Virus record (IMG/VR): IMGVR_UViG_3300020411_000074
Coordinates: 1 to 35,790 of that record
Direction: 5' to 3' (one strand)
DNA length: 35,790 bases
Source: a virus
Made by a program: the position numbers and the translations under genes. The notes beneath the pieces were generated by a model, which saw only the letters and a list, made by a program, of their open reading frames with translations, was not told the DNA's origin and ran no database searches. Positions 26,151 through 30,907 of this stretch are shown here, piece by piece (positions within the stretch are counted from its first letter, which is position 1; the number at the start of each line of letters is the position of its first letter).

Positions 26151-26410
26151 ATGTGCTGATCAACACATCGGGAGTGACTGAATAAACTTACTGGCATATA
26201 GCTAGTTAAGGTGATGAGACACAGGTGGTGCTGCTCCGAAAGGAGAATCGACTTACCAGTCGGGTCTTAGGCAGAGATGTTTTTCTAAACTGTAGAAATG
26301 CCCATCTCTTGTTGGTATACAGGATTCCAACCTCCCCCTTTACCCAACAACATTACAAAAAGCGTAGGGTTAATTCCCTAATTGGAGGGTTCGCATCCTC
26401 TTTTTATTTT
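26151..26410 (+). ncRNA. Structured non-coding RNA of unknown class
   Basis: No credible gene fits here, but the stretch folds densely. Stems are ATGTG/CACAT (26151-26168); CTTACTGGC with GCTAGTTAAG; and an enclosing TGAGAC/GTCTTA (26215-26220 with 26264-26269). The last closes a junction with CTCC-GAAA-GGAG (26234-26245) and CGACT-TACC-AGTCG (26249-26262). Further on come AGAGATG/CATCTCT with an inner TTTCT/AGAAA (26273-26309), two competing GTTGG pairings (26309-26350) and TAGGG/CCCTA (26365-26380). GGAGG/CCTCT followed by TTTTATTTT (26384-26410) looks like a terminator. It starts right at the 26118 promoter. The manA and wcaG RNA motifs are reported from cyanophages; I could not confirm either. 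Confidence 0.7.
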
Positions 26411-26443
26411 ACTAAATAATTATGTCATGTAATCATGACATTA

Positions 26444-26489
26444 CGTTCATCTTGATACATTCAAGACGCAAGTAAGCCGACTCGGAACG
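26444..26489 (+). promoter_or_regulatory. Glutamine-II (downstream-peptide) riboswitch-like aptamer 1
   Basis: P1 is CGTTC/GAACG (26444-26448 with 26485-26489). P2 is TCTTGA/TCAAGA (26450-26455 with 26461-26466) with a TACAT loop. The linker GACGCAAGTA and the closing GGAACG agree with the consensus I remember for the downstream-peptide glutamine riboswitch of marine cyanobacteria and their phages. A perfect 8-bp hairpin (26422-26441) precedes it, and a near copy follows four bases later. Confidence 0.75.
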
Positions 26490-26493
26490 GGTA

Positions 26494-26691
26494 CGTTCAT
26501 CCCTATGATTCCCACATTAATTGCCACTGCTATTACATTCTCCTGTGGAGATATCAATACTCTAGTAGATCGTGCTAAGTCATACCCTGACCTTAGCAAA
26601 GAAGATAGACAAGAGATCATTGATTTGTATTACGACTTTGGTATGACTCAGGGTCTAGATTGTAGGGACGCAAAAGCCGACTGAAGGAACG
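26494..26691 (+). promoter_or_regulatory. Glutamine-II riboswitch-like aptamer 2 with an ORF inside P2
   Basis: P1 CGTTC/GAACG (26494-26498 with 26687-26691) and P2 TCCCTA/TAGGGA (26500-26505 with 26663-26668) repeat the layout of aptamer 1. The 3' half, GACGCAAAAGCCGACTGAAGGAACG in two parts, is nearly the same as that of aptamer 1. Here the P2 loop is 157 bases rather than 5 and holds a 59-codon ORF. GAAGGAACG matches the family consensus better than aptamer 1 does. A ribosome site and a DUF4278-like gene follow. Confidence 0.68.
26505..26684 (+). CDS. Small secreted-looking protein encoded within riboswitch-like aptamer 2
   Basis: 59 residues. The N-terminus (MIPTLIATAITFSCG) is hydrophobic, like a short signal or lipoprotein-type segment. 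The rest is a charged helix (VDRAKSYPDLSKEDRQEIIDLYYDFG) and ends in CRDAKAD. The ATG shares its A with the last base of the P2 5' strand. The codons for DAKAD and the stop are the conserved 3' aptamer bases. No strong ribosome site precedes it. Coding-like composition supports a real gene. Function unknown. Confidence 0.6.
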   Translation: MIPTLIATAITFSCGDINTLVDRAKSYPDLSKEDRQEIIDLYYDFGMTQGLDCRDAKAD

Positions 26692-26723
26692 GATTAAACA
26701 TCCAACTACTTTAGGAGAACCAA

Positions 26724-26846
26724 ATGGCACAAGTCACATACAGAGGTGTTAAGTATGACACCGACAGAAACAAAACTCAGCATAGCAATAAGGTCGAACT
26801 AACTTACCGTGGTGTAAGACAGGTTAAAGAACTTACTAACGTATAA
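26724..26846 (+). CDS. DUF4278-like mini protein with two YRG motifs
   Basis: 40 residues. VTYRGVKYD near the start and LTYRGVRQV in the second half are two copies of the LTYRGxxY signature of the short cyanobacterial DUF4278 family. TAGGAG stands 6 bases before the ATG. It lies about 30 bases after the second riboswitch-like aptamer, the position of the 'downstream peptide' in that riboswitch class. Function of the family is unknown; control by the aptamers is inferred from position. Confidence 0.7.
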   Translation: MAQVTYRGVKYDTDRNKTQHSNKVELTYRGVRQVKELTNV

Positions 26847-26932
26847 TGATTGTTACAGCAGAGATAATGATTGCAGCAGCAATCTTTCTCACAATCATAA
26901 ACGCTGAGATTCAACTACTTTATAGGAAGTAA
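26846..26932 (+). CDS. Tiny membrane peptide
   Basis: 28 residues (MIVTAEIMIAAAIFLTIINAEIQLLYRK), one hydrophobic helix with a basic end. The ATG overlaps the preceding stop (TAATG) and a terminator follows. Single-span peptides of this size occur repeatedly in this phage (see 29848-30312). Real expression is plausible but not provable from sequence. Confidence 0.5.
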   Translation: MIVTAEIMIAAAIFLTIINAEIQLLYRK

Positions 26933-26952
26933 ATTGTTTGTTTCAAAACACT

Positions 26953-26978
26953 GACCCCTTTTGACAGGGGTCTTTTTT
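26953..26978 (+). terminator. Rho-independent terminator overlapping the talC promoter
   Basis: GACCCCT/AGGGGTC, 7 perfect bp, then six T. The loop bases with the first base of the 3' arm read TTGACA and double as the -35 of the next promoter. Confidence 0.88.
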
Positions 26979-26993
26979 ATGGTATAATAAATA
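26961..26993 (+). promoter_or_regulatory. Composite early/late promoter for talC
   Basis: TTGACA (26961-26966), a 16-base spacer, TATAAT (26983-26988). The -10 runs on into ATAAATA (26987-26993), one base short of the T4-type late consensus. It would allow both host sigma-70 and phage late polymerase to start 20-25 bases before talC. Confidence 0.75.
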
Positions 26994-27012
26994 TTGGAAA
27001 TAATAATATGAA

Positions 27013-27666
27013 ATGAAAATCTTTTTAGACTGCTCTGATCCTGATTTCATCAAAGATGCTTTTGATACAGGATTAGTTGATGGTATTACTACCAACCCTA
27101 GTTTGATGCTAAAGAATGGACATGATCCAGTCACAGTAATCAAACAGATTTCAGAGATCTTTCCTTTCCACTCAAGTATTTCAGCAGAAGTTGTAGGTGA
27201 AACTACAGAAGAAATGCTAGACATGGCAGATGAGTACGTAGATATAGGACCTAATATTACTATCAAGGTTCCTTTAACACCTGCAGGTCTAAAAGCATGT
27301 AAGAGTTTATCAGAGGATGACATCCCTGTTAACGTTACACTATGTTTTTCTACAGCACAAGCAATACTAGCATCAAAGGCAGGAGCAACATATGTTTCTC
27401 CTTTTGTTGGTCGTGTATATGATCAATCATTTGATGGATTAAAACTTATAGAGGAGATAGCAGATGTCTACGCTACACATCAATCTAAAACCCAAGTCCT
27501 TGCAGCATCTATTAGGGAAGTCGGTCAAGTATCCTCTGCTTTTAGAGTGGGTGCTGATATATGCACTATTCCTCCCAAAGTTTTTACAGGAATGTACAAA
27601 CATATTCTCACAGATAAAGGGTTAGAATTGTTTGATGCTGACTGGTCAAAACTGGTGGGTGGTTAA
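27013..27666 (+). CDS. talC: Transaldolase (TalC / fructose-6-phosphate aldolase-like)
   Basis: 217 residues, the short TalC type. It is a TIM barrel with the FLDCSDP start, DGITTNPSLM and the Schiff-base Lys K85 in NITIKVPLT; SPFVGRVYD and AASIREVGQV are later conserved barrel strands. It moves a dihydroxyacetone unit between sugar phosphates in the pentose phosphate pathway. In cyanophages it is thought, together with phage CP12, to shift carbon from the Calvin cycle to NADPH and ribose-5-phosphate. Own promoter at 26961. Confidence 0.97.
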   Translation: MKIFLDCSDPDFIKDAFDTGLVDGITTNPSLMLKNGHDPVTVIKQISEIFPFHSSISAEVVGETTEEMLDMADEYVDIGPNITIKVPLTPAGLKACKSLSEDDIPVNVTLCFSTAQAILASKAGATYVSPFVGRVYDQSFDGLKLIEEIADVYATHQSKTQVLAASIREVGQVSSAFRVGADICTIPPKVFTGMYKHILTDKGLELFDADWSKLVGG

Positions 27667-27831
27667 GTGAACGGACGATTGGATAAGGTAGCAATGTTAG
27701 CACGTGTGATGCGTATCAAAGATGGTATTCATACACACGTCTGGTATCCTCATTGGACAGAGAATGAGAGAGCAGCAGCACAGATGGCACTTAATAATGT
27801 CTTAGATGTACTTGACGAATACTGGGAGTAA
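27667..27831 (+). CDS. Small conserved-looking protein after talC
   Basis: 54 residues from a GTG directly after the talC stop. A basic helix (RLDKVAMLARVMRIKDGIHT) is followed by HVWYPHWTENERAAAQMALNNVLDVLDEYWE. Two His/Trp pairs flank a Pro-turn. No family recognised. Direct abutment on talC implies co-translation. Confidence 0.6.
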   Translation: MNGRLDKVAMLARVMRIKDGIHTHVWYPHWTENERAAAQMALNNVLDVLDEYWE

Positions 27832-27835
27832 TCCA

Positions 27836-28000
27836 ATGCAAAAGAAAAATCTTAAAGTCTTAATAGACGACATCGAAAGAGCACTAGCAGAGTTAAAGTC
27901 TGAAGTCTATTCCGATACTAGTGCGTATCGTATAAGTAGTGATACTGATAGACACACTACTTACCTTGACATCAACGACGAAGACGGAATCTGCGACTGA
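27836..28000 (+). CDS. Small acidic protein
   Basis: 54 residues from the ATG at 27836. The first half is a helix (LKVLIDDIERALAELKSEV); the second is Ser/Asp-rich with a strand (HTTYLDIND) and an acidic end (EDGICD). The 3' end overlaps the start region of the GIY-YIG-like gene. Not CP12: the paired Cys of that protein are absent. Function unknown. Confidence 0.6.
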   Translation: MQKKNLKVLIDDIERALAELKSEVYSDTSAYRISSDTDRHTTYLDINDEDGICD

Positions 28001-28427
28001 TTATGAAAACCCCTGGTTATATCAAGGTGCAACTTTCTCTACTGACGATATTGGTGATTTCGTCGGTTTCGTCTACCGCATTACAAATCTACAAAATGGG
28101 AAGGTCTACATCGGAAGAAAGTATTTCTACCAGAAACGAAAACCTAAAGGAGGCAAGCGACGTGTTACGTCAGAGTCTGACTGGAAGCGGTATTACGGAA
28201 GCTCTGCAGAACTTAAACAAGACATTAAAGAATTTGGAAAACAAATATTCAGAAGAGAAATTATAAGCCTACATAAAACACAGGGACGAGTTAACTATGA
28301 GGAGACTCGTCAACTCTTTCTTAACAATGTACTTACGGAGGCAGACACCGATGGCACACCTAAATTCTACAACAGCAACATACTTGGTAGGTACATGCGT
28401 AAAGACTATTTTAATGGTTGCGACTAA
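27939..28427 (+). CDS. GIY-YIG-like nuclease family protein
   Basis: Up to 162 residues. DFVGFVYRITNLQNGKVYIGRKYF (about 40-63) carries the GIY...YIG-type strand pair (GFVY and VYIGRK), followed by SDWKRYYGSS, LKQDIKEFGKQIFRREII and a conserved YEETRQLFLNNVL helix holding the candidate catalytic Glu. Small GIY-YIG proteins in phages are often free-standing homing endonucleases. The start is uncertain: the ATG at 27939 overlaps the previous gene by 62 bases, a TTG lies at 27966, and the conserved region begins near TDYENPW. Confidence 0.75.
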   Translation: MILIDTLLTLTSTTKTESATDYENPWLYQGATFSTDDIGDFVGFVYRITNLQNGKVYIGRKYFYQKRKPKGGKRRVTSESDWKRYYGSSAELKQDIKEFGKQIFRREIISLHKTQGRVNYEETRQLFLNNVLTEADTDGTPKFYNSNILGRYMRKDYFNGCD

Positions 28428-28448
28428 CTAATCTTTATAGTATAATAA

Positions 28449-28603
28449 CGGTTAGCAATAGGTATCCTCCATGAAAGACGAGTTTTATATTGATCTTTGT
28501 AACGAATGGATGACAGAGGAGTACATTGATTTAGTTATAGATCAGTTACATCACTTTGCTGAAATAGGCATGGAGGATGAGGGTTCGACTCCTTCCTAAC
28601 CGA
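28449..28603 (+). ncRNA. tRNA/tmRNA-like RNA element wrapped around a small ORF
   Basis: A 7-bp acceptor-like stem CGGTTAG/CTAACCG (28449-28455 with 28596-28602) is followed by a discriminator A (28603). A canonical T-arm GAGGG-TTCGACT-CCTTC (28579-28595) stacks directly on it. A perfect 10-bp stem ATCCTCCATG/CATGGAGGAT (28464-28473 with 28569-28578) adjoins the T-arm. An 8-base linker CAATAGGT replaces the D-arm, and no anticodon arm of normal size exists. Missing D-stem and a long helix next to the T-arm are the layout of the tmRNA tRNA-like domain. CCA is not encoded, and the third pair is G-C, not the G-U needed for alanine. TATAAT (28441-28446) lies just upstream. Confidence 0.6.
28471..28599 (+). 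CDS. Small acidic protein encoded inside the tRNA-like element
   Basis: 42 residues: MKDEFYIDLCNEWMTEEYI then DLVIDQLHHFAEIG and a short EDEGSTPS tail. The amphipathic, acidic helices look like real protein rather than chance. The ATG lies in the 5' strand of the 10-bp stem and the TAA in the 3' acceptor strand, so translation and the RNA fold exclude each other. No ribosome site is visible (CCTCC precedes the ATG). Alternatively the coding look is accidental and the loop is a tmRNA-like insert. Confidence 0.5.
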   Translation: MKDEFYIDLCNEWMTEEYIDLVIDQLHHFAEIGMEDEGSTPS

Positions 28604-28604
28604 T

Positions 28605-28616
28605 TCCCTTCGGGGA
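28605..28616 (+). promoter_or_regulatory. UUCG hairpin after the tRNA-like element
   Basis: TCCC-TTCG-GGGA, followed by CAACGG, which could extend the stem with CCG of the acceptor strand. It shares CTTCGGGGACA with the hsp20 leader hairpin (4126-4148). No T-run; processing or stability element more likely than terminator. Confidence 0.4.
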
Positions 28617-28641
28617 CAACGGTTCATTAAGGTAAACTCTT

Positions 28642-28833
28642 ATGGAAAGATTCTCACCAAGCATCCAAATTCTAAGGGATGCAGTCGATAGAAAGATTAT
28701 TCTCGACATCGAATATCCAGTAATCTATAACAAGATTATGAGATTCTTAGAGACAAAAGGTGTTCAATTCTACGGTGATGTAGATGAGAACTACGACATT
28801 TTTTTAAACCAACTAGAAAAGGTACTACTATGA
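28642..28833 (+). CDS. Small hypothetical protein
   Basis: 63 residues, helical and fairly hydrophobic (QILRDAVDRKIILDIEYPVIYNKIMRFLETKGVQFYGD), ending DIFLNQLEKVLL. Overlaps the next start by 4 bases (ATGA). No recognisable family. Probably co-transcribed with its neighbour. Confidence 0.6.
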   Translation: MERFSPSIQILRDAVDRKIILDIEYPVIYNKIMRFLETKGVQFYGDVDENYDIFLNQLEKVLL

Positions 28834-29129
28834 CTTGCGGATTACTACACACTAAATTAGATACAGCAATCTCTGCTGTAAAGGAAGCATTAAAAGAAGC
28901 TTTAGACAGTCCAGACTTTGATAAGGATGCACTAGATGAGATGTGGATGATTCATTCCAGACTAACATCTGTAGTAGATAAACTACCACAACACAATCAT
29001 GATGATGAGTCAATCTCTATTGAGTCACCATTAGATGCACCTGACATATCAGGATATAACTTCGATCTATATAAAAACGATCCGTTATCAGGAACGGTAA
29101 CATTTCCTGTATCAGAGGAGGCTAAATAG
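28830..29129 (+). CDS. Hypothetical acidic helical protein
   Basis: 99 residues. A helix with heptad spacing (HTKLDTAISAVKEALKEALD) leads to a second helix (DALDEMWMIHSRLTSVVDKL), then a His/Asp/Glu-rich turn and an extended Ser/Pro tail. Starts on ATGA and ends 75 bases before a strong terminator. Between them (29130-29204) there are only weak hairpins (ATACCA/TGGTAT). Function unknown. Confidence 0.65.
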   Translation: MTCGLLHTKLDTAISAVKEALKEALDSPDFDKDALDEMWMIHSRLTSVVDKLPQHNHDDESISIESPLDAPDISGYNFDLYKNDPLSGTVTFPVSEEAK

Positions 29130-29204
29130 ATAGGTCTTTGCCAATAGACATACCAAAAACTAGATGGTATAGCGAGATAGGCATTATACATTAGTCTAAC
29201 TTAT

Positions 29205-29236
29205 AAGGGTCATCAGAAATGATGATCCTTTTTTTA
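29205..29236 (+). terminator. Strong rho-independent terminator
   Basis: AAGGGTCATCA-GAAA-TGATGATCCTT, 11 bp with one G-U pair and a GNRA loop, followed by a T-run. Closes the talC to 29129 unit. Confidence 0.92.
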
Positions 29237-29270
29237 TGCTGATTCATATATATTTTTTGTATTTGGGGGG

Positions 29271-29299
29271 TTGACATAACTTAATCTTTTATATATAAT
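29271..29299 (+). promoter_or_regulatory. Consensus sigma-70 promoter for the hli cluster
   Basis: TTGACA (29271-29276), 17-base spacer, TATAAT (29294-29299): a perfect match to the bacterial consensus, 24 bases before the first hli start. Predicts strong early expression by host polymerase. Confidence 0.93.
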
Positions 29300-29323
29300 A
29301 TTGTTACGTTTCTTAACAAAACT

Positions 29324-29524
29324 ATGACAACAGTTACAGAATCAGGTGGAAGACAGAACATGTACCCAACTGAAACACGTCCATATTTGGATGAATCTTA
29401 CGAGGGTTATGGTCCTACTGCTGAAAAACTCAATGGTAGACTGGCTATGCTTGGTCTCGTAACAGGATTCATCTCATACTACTTCTCAGGAAGTTTCTTT
29501 TTCTTTGGAATCTTAGGATTCTAA
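29324..29524 (+). CDS. hli: High-light-inducible protein (Hli)
   Basis: 66 residues. AEKLNGRLAMLGLVTGFI (about 33-50) is the chlorophyll-binding helix (ExxNGRxAMxG); the soluble N-terminus is Tyr/Pro-rich and the end is Phe/Gly-rich. Hli proteins are one-helix relatives of light-harvesting proteins. They bind chlorophyll and carotenoid in the thylakoid and dissipate excess energy, which protects photosystem II during infection. First gene after a perfect early promoter. Confidence 0.95.
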   Translation: MTTVTESGGRQNMYPTETRPYLDESYEGYGPTAEKLNGRLAMLGLVTGFISYYFSGSFFFFGILGF

Positions 29525-29600
29525 AGCGTAACAGTTCTGTTACACATTTCACACGATGAAATTTCAATCACAATTCACAATCACAAAGAGGTACAAACTC

Positions 29601-29708
29601 ATGACTCCAGAAGCAGAAAGATTTAACGGTTGGGCAGCAATGCTCGGTTTCGTAGCAGCAGTAGGTGCATACGCAACAACAGGTCAAGTAATACCAGGTA
29701 TTTTCTAA
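29601..29708 (+). CDS. hli: Short Hli protein
   Basis: 35 residues: AERFNGWAAMLGFVAAVGAYATTGQVIPGIF is one chlorophyll-binding helix. ERFNGWAAMLG keeps the Glu and Asn but has Trp-Ala in place of Arg-Leu or Arg-Ala. The AYATTGQxIPG ending is typical of phage-type Hli. AAAGAGG lies 10 bases before the ATG. Preceded by a 7-bp GTAACAG/CTGTTAC hairpin (29528-29543). Stop overlaps the next ATG. Confidence 0.88.
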   Translation: MTPEAERFNGWAAMLGFVAAVGAYATTGQVIPGIF

Positions 29709-29848
29709 TGACACCATCAACAAAGAAAACAATCGAAAGAGAAAAGCTTGTTGCTGAGAAACTTAACGGTAGATTAGCAATGCTTGGCATCATCGCAGGG
29801 ATTGGTGCTTACCTAACAACAGGACAACTTATACCAGGTTTCGTATAA
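29708..29848 (+). CDS. hli: Hli protein
   Basis: 46 residues from the ATG overlapping the previous stop (TAATG). Basic N-terminus, then VAEKLNGRLAMLGIIAGIGAYLTTGQLIPGFV with the complete ExxNGRxAMxG motif. It shares its AY-TTGQ-IPG end with the previous gene, so the two probably arose by tandem duplication. Acts in the thylakoid as above, possibly as a heterodimer with its neighbour. Confidence 0.93.
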   Translation: MTPSTKKTIEREKLVAEKLNGRLAMLGIIAGIGAYLTTGQLIPGFV

Positions 29849-29928
29849 TGACCAAAGAAAAAACTGCAGGACTTACTATACTACTATCAATATTTGCAGT
29901 GGTAAGTTCTGTTCCAGTTTTTGTATAG
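29848..29928 (+). CDS. Tiny single-span membrane peptide
   Basis: 26 residues (MTKEKTAGLTILLSIFAVVSSVPVFV): a short basic start and one transmembrane helix. TAATG overlap with the hli stop. Size and build recall the small subunits of photosystem II or cytochrome b6f, but I cannot assign it to any. Confidence 0.6.
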   Translation: MTKEKTAGLTILLSIFAVVSSVPVFV

Positions 29929-29982
29929 TTTTCAAAACTTTACAAAACTAAATACTTACTCGTAACAAAAATACACAATCTA

Positions 29983-30159
29983 ATGGACACATTGTCAGCA
30001 ACAAATGAAATCTCTCCGATAGCAGCAATCTTATGGTGCTTCTATCCTATATCAGCATTAGTTTTAGTCAATTTGTTCTTATCATTTGGACAGGATGATG
30101 ATGACGATGATCAAGGCGGTGGACTTATGGTTCCTGCATATCAAGGAGCAGCATCATGA
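29983..30159 (+). CDS. Small membrane protein with acidic loop
   Basis: 58 residues. One transmembrane helix (about 13-36, PIAAILWCFYPISALVLVNLFLSF), then a run of six Asp (39-44), then a Gly-rich tail. Build resembles small photosystem subunits. Overlaps the next start by 4 bases (ATGA). No specific homologue recognised. Confidence 0.6.
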   Translation: MDTLSATNEISPIAAILWCFYPISALVLVNLFLSFGQDDDDDDQGGGLMVPAYQGAAS

Positions 30160-30233
30160 AGTATCAAGTATTATTCGTTACAGTACTAGCAATCACAGCA
30201 TTAACAAATGTCTCTCAATACGTTATTCAATAG
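30156..30233 (+). CDS. Tiny membrane peptide
   Basis: 25 residues (MKYQVLFVTVLAITALTNVSQ and five more), a single hydrophobic helix. Starts on ATGA of the previous gene and overlaps the next by 26 bases. Supported mainly by position in the chain. Confidence 0.45.
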   Translation: MKYQVLFVTVLAITALTNVSQYVIQ

Positions 30234-30312
30234 TCCTTACTATCAACTATATGAATTTGCATTCTTTTGTGCAGTAGGTTTCTCAGCAGGTTCACTGGGG
30301 TTACTATCATGA
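30208..30312 (+). CDS. Tiny membrane protein
   Basis: 34 residues. LYEFAFFCAVGFSAGSLGLLS is one transmembrane helix behind a short polar, aromatic start. Ends on ATGATGA with the next gene's start. Overlaps the preceding peptide by 26 bases, so at least one of the two may be a minor product. Confidence 0.5.
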   Translation: MSLNTLFNSPYYQLYEFAFFCAVGFSAGSLGLLS

Positions 30313-30677
30313 TGGCAGATCATTTATCTCTCTCATACCATGATGTAATGGAAGTGTATAAAAGACCTATGTCTGTGAGATTTATTCCTCGCATATTAGG
30401 ATGGACTGTTACATTCTCAATCCTATTCATAGTGTTACCTAAAATAGCATACGCTGAAACACTATGGGTTCAAGTACCTCAATGGTCTGATGACTGGGAA
30501 AAATGTGCAGTAGATGTTCCTGACTCAGCATGTCATTGGTATGTTGCTAACGCAGACAATACTTTTGGTGAAGGGTTTGACTGGGAGAGTGCACCTTGGT
30601 ATAGTGCAGAAGGATTAAAAGACGTTGCACCTATACAGAAAGAGACAGTCGTTCAGAAGTTGCAAAACGTTGGTTAA
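30309..30677 (+). CDS. Membrane-anchored extracytoplasmic hypothetical protein
   Basis: 122 residues (ATG at 30309 or 30312). A positively charged start is followed by a hydrophobic segment ending IAYA before Glu (about 31-50), a signal peptide or anchor. The exported part is Trp-rich (LWVQVPQWSDDWEKC) with two Cys that could form a disulfide, and Asp/Ser stretches. Belongs to the hli unit, so a lumenal thylakoid protein is conceivable (inference). Confidence 0.7.
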   Translation: MMADHLSLSYHDVMEVYKRPMSVRFIPRILGWTVTFSILFIVLPKIAYAETLWVQVPQWSDDWEKCAVDVPDSACHWYVANADNTFGEGFDWESAPWYSAEGLKDVAPIQKETVVQKLQNVG

Positions 30678-30685
30678 TATGCTAA

Positions 30686-30693
30686 TATAAATA
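30686..30693 (+). promoter_or_regulatory. T4-type late promoter (TATAAATA)
   Basis: Exact TATAAATA 22 bases before the next ATG, in the 38-base gap after the hli unit. Would drive the 30716-33823 oxygenase/halogenase unit late in infection. Confidence 0.75.
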
Positions 30694-30715
30694 TTGATAG
30701 AATTTTAATTTTATT

Positions 30716-30907
30716 ATGTCTGCAGATAAAGAAAATGCAATCACATGGGTTGCAACAAGAAAGGTAGATGATTACCTTGAGTACTTAGTATCATCAACTG
30801 CATGGAACCCAGACAAGAGGTTCGCAAAAATATTTGATACAAAAACAAAAGCAAGAGCATTCTTAAAAGAGTGTGGAGAAAAAGGAACTGTTCGTAAACA
30901 CGCATGA
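30716..30907 (+). CDS. Small hypothetical protein
   Basis: 63 residues. Two strands and a helix (ITWVATRKVDDYLEYLVSS, KIFDTKTKARAFLKECGEKG) with a basic end. Sits behind the late promoter and overlaps the following oxygenase start (ATGA). No family recognised. Confidence 0.65.
   Translation: MSADKENAITWVATRKVDDYLEYLVSSTAWNPDKRFAKIFDTKTKARAFLKECGEKGTVRKHA

Noticed and set aside
26384-26401. T-arm look-alike GGAGGGTTCGCATCCTCT suggesting a tRNA 3' end
   Set aside because: The loop is one base too long for a T-loop, and no acceptor strand pairs with the T-rich sequence after it. A terminator hairpin explains it better.
26225-26419. A 64-codon frame inside the structured RNA at 26.15-26.41 kb
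   Set aside because: Starts with GTG without ribosome site, composition is not protein-like, and it runs through several perfect hairpins and the terminator.
28003-28266. An 87-codon frame starting just after a stop codon, with a hydrophobic start
   Set aside because: It lies wholly within the GIY-YIG-like gene in another frame. The latter has clear motifs, while this one has only Ser/Leu-rich composition.
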